Source: CAYSYN01 sp964447735 | Lineage (GTDB): Bacteria > Patescibacteriota > Minisyncoccia > Minisyncoccales > GBS-2 | DNA length: 38,030 bases | NCBI GenBank assembly: GCA_964447735.1 | Contig: CAYUTJ010000003.1 | Span: 1 to 38,030 of the forward strand | Direction of reading: 5' to 3' | Shown here: positions 25,287 through 33,834 of the stretch, one piece after another | Position numbering within the stretch: position 1 is the stretch's first letter | Layout: every line of letters begins with the position of its first letter | Notes under the pieces: model-generated | Databases searched by the model: none | Told to the model about the DNA's origin: nothing | What the model saw: only the letters and a program-made list of their open reading frames with translations | Translations under genes and position numbers: made by a program

Positions 25287-27193
25287 TTTTCAATTGTTGA
25301 GAACCTTTCTGAAATCTCAAAGATTTTTCCCCCATTAACTCCCTTTATATCGTCAGAAACATAATAGTTTGAATCTAAAGTAAATAAAAAGACAGCAGGT
25401 TTTTCTTCTAAAATTATTTTTTCAAAATCTTTCAATATTTCTTTTCTTTTGTTTTCATCTAAAGTTTCTCTGGCTTCAAGTAAAATTTTGTCAATCTTTT
25501 CATTTTTAAAATTAGATAAATTTAAAAGACCGCCATCAATTTGGGAAGAATGCCAGAAAGGAAAAGGATCTAAAATTTTACCATACATTTCTCCAAAAAG
25601 CAAGAGGTCATAATCTTTTTTGGGAATTATTTCTCTTTCTAAGATTTCAGGATCTACAAATTTTAGTTCAATTTCGACTCCTAATTTTTCAAAATTTTCT
25701 TTAATTTTTTCTGCAGTTTTTCTCAAAATTTCATCTTTTCCAGTAACCAAGTTAAATTTAAGTTTTATTCTTTCTTCCCCTTTTTCAAAACAAATCTCAT
25801 TTAATTTTTTTCTTGTCGCCTTTCCAACGATTCCGGTTCCTGATTTTAATCCTGAAGGTTCCAAGATTTCTTCTTTAAATTTTTCTTGAAATAAAATTAC
25901 TGCCTTTTTTGTTTTATTTCCAAAATAACCCGTTACTTCACCTTCTGGATATACATCTTCAAATTTAGAAAGACATTTTTGAAGTTCTTTCACTTCTTCC
26001 CCCCTCGATCCTAACTTTAAATCGCTTTTAAATTGAAAAGAAGGCTCTTTTTTAATTACTTTTTCTCTCGCTCCATTTGAGATTAGAAATCCTTCCTCTT
26101 CCAAAATCGAAATTGCTTTGTCTAAATTAAAGCTTTCAGATTTTGCCTTTTCAAAACCATAAAAATAAGGCAAAAGAGGAGAATCAACAATCCTTGCTTG
26201 ATTTTTTAAGACTTCCTTTAAAATTTCCTTCTTGTTAATTCCCAAAGTTAAAGCTTCTCTTACTTTTTTGTTTTCTAATGCTTTATTTTCTAAGTTAAAA
26301 AAAAGAGCAAAGTATCTTGGCAAAGAAAACTTCAAGGAGTTGAACCCCTCAATCTTTATTTTTTCTTTTGACAAAAAACCATTGATTAGTCTCTCTTTTG
26401 CAGCTAAAGTTAGATTTTCTTTTTTCTTGAAAACTTTGAAAACAATTTTTTCTAAAAAAGGTTTTTCCCCAAAGTAATTTTCATTTCTTTTCAATTCCAA
26501 AGAAATTATTTTCCCAGAGTTATCTCTATTTATTTTTTCCAATTTAAAAGGTCCAGAACTCAAAGGGGCAAGATTTTTCATGGAAAAAGCTAAATTTTGA
26601 GGTAAAATTTCTTCAAAATAATGTTTGGGAATTGGCCTGAGGGTTAAATTCTCCAAAAACACAGCAGAAGGCCTCTTTAACCTGAAAATCAAGAGAGAAT
26701 CAGATGATTTTTCAACTTCAACTCCTAACCAGCTATTCCTTAGGGGACTTTTAGTTTCTGGGTTTTGAATTAAAGAAATAGTAAATAAAACGTCATCAGC
26801 AGTAATTCTCTTTCCATCTTCCCAAAAAATATTATCTTTCAATTTTACTTTGAAAATTTTTCCTCCTTCTAGAATTTCAAAAGATTCTCCTAATTTAGAT
26901 TCTAATTTTCCATTTTTGAATTCAAAAAGAGGGGAATATAAAAGAGAAACTAAATCTTTATCTATTTGAGAAGTAGCAAAAATCGGGTTTAGAAAATTAG
27001 GCTCTTCCAAGACTCCTTCGACAAAAGTTCCTCCTTGAGCTGGGACAATTCTTGTATTTTTTAAATAAAAATTAAAAATCAAAAAAGAGAGAGAAGAAAA
27101 AAACGCGAGAGCAAGCACTAAAAATAAAACTTTTTCTGTTTTCGAAAGAACCTTAAAAAATCTTTGCCACTGGGATTTTGAAGGGAATTTCAT
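25253..27193 (-). CDS. SBP_bac_5 oligopeptide-binding-like protein with inserted peptidoglycan-binding domain
   Basis: 646 residues. One N-terminal membrane segment (about 20-42, after KTEKV) anchors it. The extracellular part is a family-5 solute-binding protein: GGTFVEGVLEEPNFLNPIFATS, then FEILEGGKIFKVKLKDNIFWEDGKRITADDVLFTI and ALTLGINKKEIL. Between the two lobes, at about residues 393-470, a PG_binding_1-like domain is inserted (LKLGSRGEEVKELQKCL ... GYFGNKTKKAVILFQ ... GIVGKATRKKLNEIC). No ABC permease or ATPase gene lies nearby, so transport is not shown; the embedded wall-binding domain suggests a receptor held at peptidoglycan. It is joined to secG by an ATGA overlap. Confidence 0.87.
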   Translation of the reverse strand: MKFPSKSQWQRFFKVLSKTEKVLFLVLALAFFSSLSFLIFNFYLKNTRIVPAQGGTFVEGVLEEPNFLNPIFATSQIDKDLVSLLYSPLFEFKNGKLESKLGESFEILEGGKIFKVKLKDNIFWEDGKRITADDVLFTISLIQNPETKSPLRNSWLGVEVEKSSDSLLIFRLKRPSAVFLENLTLRPIPKHYFEEILPQNLAFSMKNLAPLSSGPFKLEKINRDNSGKIISLELKRNENYFGEKPFLEKIVFKVFKKKENLTLAAKERLINGFLSKEKIKIEGFNSLKFSLPRYFALFFNLENKALENKKVREALTLGINKKEILKEVLKNQARIVDSPLLPYFYGFEKAKSESFNLDKAISILEEEGFLISNGAREKVIKKEPSFQFKSDLKLGSRGEEVKELQKCLSKFEDVYPEGEVTGYFGNKTKKAVILFQEKFKEEILEPSGLKSGTGIVGKATRKKLNEICFEKGEERIKLKFNLVTGKDEILRKTAEKIKENFEKLGVEIELKFVDPEILEREIIPKKDYDLLLFGEMYGKILDPFPFWHSSQIDGGLLNLSNFKNEKIDKILLEARETLDENKRKEILKDFEKIILEEKPAVFLFTLDSNYYVSDDIKGVNGGKIFEISERFSTIEKWYLKEKRVFK

Positions 27194-27396
27194 TTTACAA
27201 TCAAATTAATCAAAGCCAAACCCACAAAAACTACAATAAAAAATATTGTTAAGAAAAAAATTTTCTTTTCGAACCCCCTTCTCAAAGGATAGAACTCTCC
27301 CGAACTTAAAGCACTTCCCCTTTTTTGAATCAAAATTAGAAAAATTAAAATTGAAGATACTAAAATTTGAAGGATGTAAATAATTTCTTTTTTCAT
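27190..27396 (-). CDS. secG: Preprotein translocase subunit SecG
   Basis: 68 residues with two membrane segments and the family pattern: ILIFLILIQKRGSALSS between the helices, then FEKKIFFLTIFFIVVFVGLALI. SecG helps SecYEG insert and export proteins. The family is short and divergent, so the call rests on size, topology and the QKRGSALS segment. It overlaps both neighbours by 4 bp. Confidence 0.78.
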   Translation of the reverse strand: MKKEIIYILQILVSSILIFLILIQKRGSALSSGEFYPLRRGFEKKIFFLTIFFIVVFVGLALINLIVK

Positions 27397-27761
27397 TTAA
27401 GTAAAACTTCTAAAATCCAAATTATCGCTGTGGTTAAAAGGAGTGAAGAAAATTTCAGAAATTTCAATTCCGGAAAAATAAGATCTAAAAGCCAAACTAA
27501 AACTAAGTTTAAGATTAAAGAAAATAGTCCCAAAGTCAAGATTCTTAGAGGAAGAGAGATTAAATTTAAAATAGGTTTTAAAAAAAGATTCATCAAGCCT
27601 AAGATAAATCCCAGAAAAATTATCATCTGCCATTGCTGAGAAAAATTTATTCCAAAATAAATACTTTTTCCCGGAATTAGGGTAATGTTTACTCCAGGGA
27701 TAAATTTCTCAGCCAAAAAAAGACCCAAGATTGGAGCCAAAATTCTCCACAAAAATTTCAT
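27393..27761 (-). CDS. YvlD/phage-holin-4-type small membrane protein
   Basis: 122 residues from the ATG at 27761 with four membrane segments. Recognisable features are GLFLAEKFIPGV (the family has a V-P-G-V/I after helix 1), IIFLGFILGLMNLFLKPILNLISLPLRILTLGLFSLILNLVLVWLLDLI, shown here only to place the typical LKPIL..LPLRILTLG core. A longer frame starting at 27857 would begin upstream of the predicted promoter and lacks similarity, so the shorter start is chosen. Function in the family is poorly defined, linked to envelope stress in some bacteria. First gene of the row down to RNase J. Confidence 0.78.
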   Translation of the reverse strand: MKFLWRILAPILGLFLAEKFIPGVNITLIPGKSIYFGINFSQQWQMIIFLGFILGLMNLFLKPILNLISLPLRILTLGLFSLILNLVLVWLLDLIFPELKFLKFSSLLLTTAIIWILEVLLK

Positions 27762-27768
27762 TTTTAAG

Positions 27769-27797
27769 ATTTTATCAAAAAGATAATTTGACTTCAA
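27769..27797 (-). promoter_or_regulatory. Promoter for the yvlD-secG row (TTGAAG - 17 bp - TAAAAT), leaderless
   Basis: On the minus strand TTGAAG is at 27797-27792 and TAAAAT at 27774-27769, ending 7 nt before the ATG at 27761. Its -35 overlaps that of the divergent promoter. Confidence 0.6.
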
Positions 27798-27817
27798 ATT
27801 TTCAAGATTGATAAAAT
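27788..27817 (+). promoter_or_regulatory. Divergent promoter for Wzy-TPR copy 2 (TTGACT - 18 bp - TAAAAT), leaderless
   Basis: TTGACT at 27788-27793 and TAAAAT at 27812-27817, ending 8 nt before the ATG at 27826. The -35 boxes of the two divergent promoters share two bases (27792-27793). Confidence 0.62.
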
Positions 27818-27825
27818 GAAAAAAT

Positions 27826-30132
27826 ATGAGAATTTCTTCTTTTTTTAAATTTCTCAATAAGATACCCTTTTATCTTTTATTTTTCTTAATTCCTATTTTC
27901 TTTTTACCTTTGACTCCGAATGTTTTAGATTTCCCCAAACAATATTTGTTTTCAATTTTGGTTTCAATAAGTTTGTTTGGTTGGTTTGGAGAAAAAATTA
28001 TCGAAAGCAAATTAGTTTTAAAAAGAAATAAAATTTTTTATTTCTTTCTTTTAATCCTTTTCATACTATTTTTATTTTCTTTAATTTTTTCTCCTTCCCC
28101 CCTTCTTTCTTTGTTTGGTTTACCTACTGAGATAACAGATTCTTTTTTGTGTTTCCTTTTCTTTTTAATTTTCTCTTTTCTTTTGATTAACTCTTTTGAA
28201 AAAGAAGAAACATTTCTTTTAATTTTTTTCTTTTTAGTAGGAGGAGCAATAGCTTCAATTTTTAATCTTCTTCAGATCTATAGAATTTTTATTTTTCCTT
28301 TTCCTTTTTCAAAAAGCGTTGCCTTCAATACAATTGGAACCCCAAACAGCTTTTCAATTTTTGCAACTTTGCTTTTGCCTCTTTCTTTGATTTTGTTTTT
28401 TAGAGGAAAGAGAATTTTTAAAATTATTTTCGGTTTTTTATCTTTAGTTTTCTTTTTGAATATCATCTTTGTTAACTTTAAACTTTCCTTTTTTGCTTTA
28501 TTGATAGAATCTTTGATATTTTTTATTTTTGGGTTTCAAAAAGAAAAATTGAAATTAGATTTTGTTTTAATTTCAATGTGTCTTTTAATTTCTTCGATTT
28601 TCTTTTTCTTTTTTCCAATAATTCCTAAAGGTTTTCCAATTTTACCTCCAGAAATTTCTCTTTCTTTTCAAGCAGAAATTTATATTTTGAAAAAAGCCTT
28701 TTCTGAAAGTTTTAAAAATTTATTCTTGGGAACTGGTCCTTCCACTTTTGTTTTTTCATACTCAAAGTACCGATCACCTTTACTCAACAGAACAATTTTT
28801 TGGGGAACTAGGTTCCAGAGAGGTTTTTCCACTCTTTTGGATTCCTTTCTGACAAAAGGAATTTTAGAAGGTTTTTCTCTTTTGCTTTTTTATCTCTTTT
28901 TGATTTTTTTAGTTTTCAAAAATCTTTCAAAACAAAAAGAAAATTTAAATTTGAAATTAGCTTTAGGTTCAAGTTTGGTAGGTTCTATTTTCTTTTCTTT
29001 CCTTTATCCTCTTAATTTCACTTTACTTTTTTCTTTCTGGAGCCTCGTTTCGCTTTTTCTCATATTAACTGAAGAATCTAAAATTTCTTTTGATTTTTCT
29101 CTACCTGCTAGATCTATAATTTTAAATTTCCTTTTTGCTTTAAGTTTGATTTTTGCTTTTGGAACAGTTTTCTTCCAAACTAAAATCTATCTTGGAGAAT
29201 TTTATTATTTGAAAAGTCAGAGAGAATATCAAAAAGGGAGAATAGATGGAGCAATTCAGTTTTTAAAGAAGGCTACCAAGGTCAATCCTTATTTTGATGC
29301 TTACTTTAGAGATCTTTCTCAATTATTTTTGGCAAAAGCCAATTTAATTTCTCAAGATAATAGTTTAAATCCCCAAGAGAAAGCAAGGTTAGCAAACTTA
29401 GCTATTGTTGAAGGAGCAGATGCTATCAATAAGGCAATTGAAATTTTGCCATTCAACGTTGCTAATTGGAACGTAAGAGGGTTCTTTTATAGAAATTTAA
29501 TTGGAATTGAGAAAGCAGATCAAATTTCTCTGAGTTCTTATCAAAAAGCAATCGAACTGGAACCTAATTCTCCTTATCCTTTTGGAGAAAAAGCAAGAGT
29601 TTATATTTTGACAGCTCAAAATTTAGCAAAACTGGGAAAAGAAAAAGAGAAGAAAGAAAAATTGGAATTAGCGATAAAAAACTTAGAAGAGGCTTTAAAA
29701 TTAAAACCAGATTATGCTACCGCCCACTATTTGATGGCAGTAGCTTACGATCAATTAGGGAAGTTGGATTTGGCAATTTCAAAATTAGAAGAAACAAAGA
29801 AAATAGTTCCTCGAGATTTTGGAGTTGCTTTTCAATTAGGCCTTTTGTACTGGAGAAAAGGGGAAATTGACAAAGCCAAAAAAGAATTTGAAAGGACCTT
29901 GAGTTTAAATTCTAATTACCAAAACGCAAAGTATATGCTAGGTTTGGTTTTAGATTCAAAAGGAGAAAAGGAAAAAGCAAAAGAAATTTTTGAAGAACTC
30001 TCTGTTCAAAATCCAGAAAATCAAGAATTAAAAAGAATTTTAGAAAATCTAGAAAAAGGATTCCCAGCTTTAGAAGGAATTACAACTTCTCAACCCCCAA
30101 TTCAAGAAACTCCACCTGAAATTTCAAAATAA
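27826..30132 (+). CDS. O-antigen ligase (Wzy/WaaL)-like membrane protein with C-terminal TPR repeats, copy 2
   Basis: 768 residues, paralogous to 3968-6184: the same NVLDFPK motif after the first membrane segment, a polytopic domain to about residue 455 with GTGPSTFVFSYSKY near 302 and FWGTRFQRGFSTLLDSF, then TPR-type repeats (GRIDGAIQFLKKATKVNP, GKLDLAISKLEETKKIVP, GEIDKAKKEFERTLSLNS) and a Pro-rich end (PPIQETPPEISK). It differs in a longer TPR part. The role is probably transfer or polymerisation of surface glycan; the acceptor is unknown. It is followed directly by a sensor kinase whose ATG overlaps its TAA by one base, so glycan assembly and signalling are probably expressed together. 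Confidence 0.8.
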   Translation: MRISSFFKFLNKIPFYLLFFLIPIFFLPLTPNVLDFPKQYLFSILVSISLFGWFGEKIIESKLVLKRNKIFYFFLLILFILFLFSLIFSPSPLLSLFGLPTEITDSFLCFLFFLIFSFLLINSFEKEETFLLIFFFLVGGAIASIFNLLQIYRIFIFPFPFSKSVAFNTIGTPNSFSIFATLLLPLSLILFFRGKRIFKIIFGFLSLVFFLNIIFVNFKLSFFALLIESLIFFIFGFQKEKLKLDFVLISMCLLISSIFFFFFPIIPKGFPILPPEISLSFQAEIYILKKAFSESFKNLFLGTGPSTFVFSYSKYRSPLLNRTIFWGTRFQRGFSTLLDSFLTKGILEGFSLLLFYLFLIFLVFKNLSKQKENLNLKLALGSSLVGSIFFSFLYPLNFTLLFSFWSLVSLFLILTEESKISFDFSLPARSIILNFLFALSLIFAFGTVFFQTKIYLGEFYYLKSQREYQKGRIDGAIQFLKKATKVNPYFDAYFRDLSQLFLAKANLISQDNSLNPQEKARLANLAIVEGADAINKAIEILPFNVANWNVRGFFYRNLIGIEKADQISLSSYQKAIELEPNSPYPFGEKARVYILTAQNLAKLGKEKEKKEKLELAIKNLEEALKLKPDYATAHYLMAVAYDQLGKLDLAISKLEETKKIVPRDFGVAFQLGLLYWRKGEIDKAKKEFERTLSLNSNYQNAKYMLGLVLDSKGEKEKAKEIFEELSVQNPENQELKRILENLEKGFPALEGITTSQPPIQETPPEISK

Positions 30133-31169
30133 TGAATGAAGATTTTCTAGATAAAGAAAAATGGATAGCAATTTTAAATACCATCGATGATGGGCTTTTA
30201 ATTTTCAATAAAGAAAAAAAACTTTTGTTGATTAATAGAGCAGCTAAAGATTTTTTTGAAGTAGGGGAGGAGATTTTGGGAAAAACAACTTTCGAATTAG
30301 CCTATCATCCAAAATTAAAGGTTCTTTTTTATCTCTTGACTGAGAAAATAAAAGAAGTTTTTAGAAAAGAATTGAAAGTAAAAGAGGATCTTATTTTAGA
30401 GGTAACTTCACTTTCTATTCTTGAAAAAGGGGAAGAATTTGGAAAGTTAGTGGTTTTGCACAATGTTACTAGAGAGAAAAGGCTTGAAAAACTAAAAACT
30501 GATTTTGTGTCCATCTCTGCCCATCAATTGAGAACTCCTTTGACTTCTTTAAGATGGTCTCTAGAATCTTTGAGATTTTCTGGAAAACTTTCTTCGGAAC
30601 AATTAAAAATTCTTGACAGAGCTAAAGAATCTTTAGAAAGAATGCTCATTCTTGTGAACGAACTTTTAGATATAGTAAGGATTGAAGAAGGAAAAGAACT
30701 TTATAAGATTTCTAGAATTAAATTTGAGGAAATTTTGAAAAAAGTAATAAAAGAATACGAAGAGAAAATAAAAGAAAAAAATTTAAAATTTGAATTAAAA
30801 CTTCCTTTAAAGAGAATCCCAAGAATAAAGGCAGATCCTGAAAAAATTGCTTTAGTGATTGAAAATCTTTTAGACAATGCAATAAGATACACTCCAGCTG
30901 GAGGTTCTATCACCATTTCTTTAAATTTGAATGAGAATGAATTACAATTTTCTATTGAGGATACTGGAATTGGAATTCCTGAAAAAGAAAAAAAGAATAT
31001 TTTCACAAAATTTTTTAGGGCTTCAAACGCAATTAAAACAGAAACTGAAGGTTCTGGAATTGGCCTTTTTGTTTCAAAAAATATTATCGAGGCCCACGGT
31101 GGAAAAATTTGGTTTCAATCTCAAGAGGGTAAAGGTTCAAAATTTTATTTTACAATTCCAATAAAATGA
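30132..31169 (+). CDS. Soluble PAS-domain sensor histidine kinase
   Basis: 345 residues with no membrane segment. A PAS domain (about 10-115: IDDGLLIFNKEKKLLLINRAA) is followed by HisKA with the phospho-acceptor His131 in SAHQLRTPLTSLRWSLESL and a PhoR/VicK-like HATPase: N box IENLLDNAIRYTP, G1 EDTGIGIP, F box FTKFFRAS, G2 GSGIGLFVSKNI. All catalytic boxes are intact. The absence of a membrane or extracellular sensor suggests a cytoplasmic signal. It is coupled to the response regulator by ATGA. Confidence 0.93.
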   Translation: MNEDFLDKEKWIAILNTIDDGLLIFNKEKKLLLINRAAKDFFEVGEEILGKTTFELAYHPKLKVLFYLLTEKIKEVFRKELKVKEDLILEVTSLSILEKGEEFGKLVVLHNVTREKRLEKLKTDFVSISAHQLRTPLTSLRWSLESLRFSGKLSSEQLKILDRAKESLERMLILVNELLDIVRIEEGKELYKISRIKFEEILKKVIKEYEEKIKEKNLKFELKLPLKRIPRIKADPEKIALVIENLLDNAIRYTPAGGSITISLNLNENELQFSIEDTGIGIPEKEKKNIFTKFFRASNAIKTETEGSGIGLFVSKNIIEAHGGKIWFQSQEGKGSKFYFTIPIK

Positions 31170-31534
31170 AAAGAAAAATTTTAATTATTGAAGATGAAAA
31201 AGATTTAAGGTTTTTCTTGAGAACTGCTTTAACTCAAGCTGGTTTTGAAGTTAAAGAAGCAATAGATGCTGAAGAAGCTTTAGAAAAAATTAAAGAAGAA
31301 AAACCAGATTTGATTTTGCTAGATATCATTCTCCCGGGAAAAAGCGGTTTTGATTTTTTGATTGAGATAAAAAAAGATCCTGAATTTGAATCTATTCCTA
31401 TAATCATTGTTTCAAATTTAGGACAGAGAGAAGAAATTCAAAAGGGTTTGGAATTAGGAGCTAAAGATTATATAGTAAAAGCTAACTTTACTCTTGATGA
31501 AATCGTAAAAAAAGTAAAGGACGCTTTAGAATAG
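31166..31534 (+). CDS. Single-domain response regulator (REC only)
   Basis: 122 residues, a receiver domain with Glu9/Asp10, the phospho-acceptor Asp53 in LILLDIILPGKSGFDFL, Ser83 in the switch position (IIVSNLG) and Lys105 in DYIVKAN. There is no DNA-binding or enzymatic output domain, so it must act through protein contacts or as a phosphorelay intermediate. Its stop is 2 bp from the 3' end of the convergent atp operon, with no terminator visible between. Confidence 0.93.
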   Translation: MKRKILIIEDEKDLRFFLRTALTQAGFEVKEAIDAEEALEKIKEEKPDLILLDIILPGKSGFDFLIEIKKDPEFESIPIIIVSNLGQREEIQKGLELGAKDYIVKANFTLDEIVKKVKDALE

Positions 31535-31536
31535 AG

Positions 31537-31620
31537 TTAAAATCCTAAAAATATATTAACTTTATTCTCAGTTACTTCTAAAACTCCTCTTTTGAATTGA
31601 TAAGAGATTTTTTCTTCTTT
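31537..31620 (-). CDS. atpC: C-terminal fragment of ATP synthase epsilon subunit (start in gap 4)
   Basis: 27 residues to the stop, including ISYQFKRGVLEVTENKVNIF. This fits the end of the epsilon beta-sandwich, where the family has a pattern like ..GGFLEV..NKVTIL, and not the C-terminal helices of beta. The operon order also predicts atpC after atpD. An open frame links it to AtpD across the 100 N only by chance of filler length. The protein probably ends after the beta-sandwich, without the two C-terminal inhibitory helices of E. coli epsilon. Confidence 0.72.
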   Translation of the reverse strand, partial: KEEKISYQFKRGVLEVTENKVNIFLGF

Positions 31621-31720
31621 NNNNNNNNNNNNNNNNNNNNNNNNNNNNNNNNNNNNNNNNNNNNNNNNNNNNNNNNNNNNNNNNNNNNNNNNNNNNNNNN
31701 NNNNNNNNNNNNNNNNNNNN
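31621..31720. other. Assembly gap 4 (100 N) spanning the atpD end and atpC start
   Basis: AtpD stops at the position where about 35-45 residues usually remain, and the other side is the end of epsilon. The true missing length is therefore more likely about 250-330 bases than 100. Confidence 0.75.
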
Positions 31721-33000
31721 CCTTCGACAGTTTTTTCTCTCTTTATGTATCTTCCTGGTTTTCCAGTTTGAGGAGAAACTACTGAAAAATCTTGAGTCAT
31801 AAAATTGATTATTTTTTTTGCTCTGTGATATAAAATCCTATCTTCAAAAGAAAGTTCTGCTTCTCCGATAAGATCGACTATTCTCTGAAGTTCTCTTTGT
31901 CTTTCTAAAATCCTTTTAGCTTCCAAAAGCACAAAATAATGATCTTTACCTAAAAAATCAGGCGAAATCAAAGAGGAAGAAGAGGCCAAAAGATCGATTG
32001 CGGGTAATCTTCCTTCTTGATAAATATCTCTTGAGAAAATGACTACTGAATCAAAATAAGGCATTACAGCTTGAACTGCAGGGTCTGTAATATCATCTGC
32101 TGGGACATAGATAGCCTCAATTGAGGTAATAGAAGCCTCTTTTGTAGCCACTAATCTTTCTTGTAAAGTGCCAATTTCACTTTCTAAAGTTGCTTGATAA
32201 CCTCCTTCAGAGGGAATGTAACCCAAAAGCGTAGACAATTCATTTCCTGCTTGTAAGAACCTATAAATGTTATCAGCGAAAAAGAAAACCTCTCTTTTTT
32301 TAAAATCCCTAAAATATTCAGCAATCGTTATTGCAGAAAGTCCAACTTTGAATCTAACGACAGCAGGTTCATTCATTTGTCCAAATACCAATACAGAAGA
32401 TGGTAAAACGTTCATTTCTTTTAGAATTTGATACAACTCTGCTCCTTCTCTAATTCTTTCTCCGATTCCTGCAAAAACCACTATTCCTTTTTCTTTATTG
32501 ACTAAATTGTACATTAATTCTGAAAGCAAAACAGTCTTACCAAGCCCCGCCCCTCCAAAAATTCCCAATTTCCCTCCTCTGACCAAAGGAGTGAAAAAAT
32601 CAACTGCTTTAATGCCAGTTTCAATCAATTCCTTTTTTAATTCAGTTTCAGTATAAGGAGGAGATTTTTGATAAACAGGTTTTTTTTCTTTTGTTTTAAT
32701 TTCTCCTAAATTGTCAATTGGATTTCCGAAAGCATCAATTGCCCTTCCTAACAGCTCATCCCCCACTGGAATTTCCAACATTTTTTTTGTTCTTTTAACC
32801 CTCATTCCTCTTTCCAGAATTTCACTTTTTTTCAAACATAAACACAAGAATTTATTTTTTTCTTTTGCTGAAATTACTTCAAGCAAGACAGAAGGATTTT
32901 CTTCCAAAACTAAAATTTCATTTTTGAAAAGTTCTTCACCAAAAAATTCAACTTCGACTACATCTCCGATAACAGATAGAATTTCCCCTTTTTGATTCAT
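31721..33000 (-). CDS. atpD: F1 ATPase beta subunit (C terminus in gap 4)
   Basis: Catalytic beta subunit of F1. 426 codons visible. The P-loop GGAGLGKT is at 149-156, the catalytic Glu181-Arg182 are in GERIREG, FFADNIYRFLQAGNELSTLLGYIPSEGG is the nucleotide-pocket segment, and ADDITDP is present. Lys155, Thr156, Glu181 and Arg182 even fall at the E. coli numbers, so catalytic capacity is intact. Differences from consensus are PSEGGYQATL for PSAVGYQPTL and AELSFED for DELSEED, the lever that meets gamma and epsilon. It overlaps atpG by ATGA. Confidence 0.95.
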
Positions 33001-33833
33001 GAAATTAAATTTCCAAAAATTTCAATTTGTTTTTTGGTTGAAATTTCTCTTTTCAATTTTCTTTCTTGGAGTAAGTACATTTTTTCTAATTTTTTTGCTC
33101 TTTCTGTTGCTTCTGACATTGCTAAAACTCTAGCTGCATACCTTGCCAACTGATGTTCGAGCAAGCAAAGAGTAAAAAGAACAGTTAAAATTTCAGTTTC
33201 AAAAAAATCTAAGATAGCTTCGGGAGAAGGTTCAAACAAATACTTTTTGGCTTTTTTAATTTTTTCTTCAGGTAATACTTTTTCTGAAATTTCTTCACTC
33301 GTTGGTCTTTGGATTAATCCTCCTTCATACTTTCCGTAGAAAACAATTACTTTTTGATAATTTTTTAGAAAATCTCCAACTTCTCCAATTCTTTTAAGTT
33401 CTGGTTTTACGTCGTTCAACTCAAAATAAAACATTCTCATCCCAAAACCAGATCTCTCTGCCAAATACTTTCCAATTCTTCCAATAACCACCAAATGGGC
33501 TTTACTTTCTCTTAAATATTTTTCAACTTCATGCCAAATGTTCAAAATTAGATTTCCATACAAAGATTCATTAGCAGATAAAAAAACTATTGCTTCTTTT
33601 TCTTTTTTCTTTATTTTTTTTCTTTTGATTTTTCTTTTTTTCAATTCCAAAAAAGAAGCTGCTTGGATTCTACTGTAGGTTCTTCTCAATTCCTTAAAAA
33701 ATTCTCTGTTTCTTAAAACTGTTTCTCTGATTTGCTTCATTCTTAAATTTGCAATTTCTTGATAAGCAGATGATATCTCTTTCATTAGTCTAATTGTTTC
33801 TAAATTTCTTTTTATTTCTTTTAAAGTTGCCAT
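32997..33833 (-). CDS. atpG: F1 ATPase gamma subunit
   Basis: Central rotary shaft of F1. 278 residues. The N-terminal helix LKEIKRNLETIRLMKEISSAYQ and the C-terminal helix (LEHQLARYAARVLAMSEATERAKKLE) form the coiled-coil axle, with a Rossmann-like middle (IVFLSANESLYGNL). The usual C-terminal end RQ..IT.E..EI is here REISTKKQIEIFGNLIS, which is divergent but recognisable. Overlaps atpD by 4 bp; 1 bp separates it from atpA. Confidence 0.93.
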   Translation of the reverse strand: MATLKEIKRNLETIRLMKEISSAYQEIANLRMKQIRETVLRNREFFKELRRTYSRIQAASFLELKKRKIKRKKIKKKEKEAIVFLSANESLYGNLILNIWHEVEKYLRESKAHLVVIGRIGKYLAERSGFGMRMFYFELNDVKPELKRIGEVGDFLKNYQKVIVFYGKYEGGLIQRPTSEEISEKVLPEEKIKKAKKYLFEPSPEAILDFFETEILTVLFTLCLLEHQLARYAARVLAMSEATERAKKLEKMYLLQERKLKREISTKKQIEIFGNLIS

Positions 33834-33834
33834 T

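Noticed and set aside
27762..27857. Longer start for the YvlD-like gene at 27857
   Set aside because: The extra 32 residues lack family similarity, overlap the divergent promoter region and lie upstream of the predicted transcription start.
31537..33000. Single 487-residue AtpD spanning gap 4
   Set aside because: The segment after the N run resembles the end of epsilon, not beta; the frame is joined only by the filler length.
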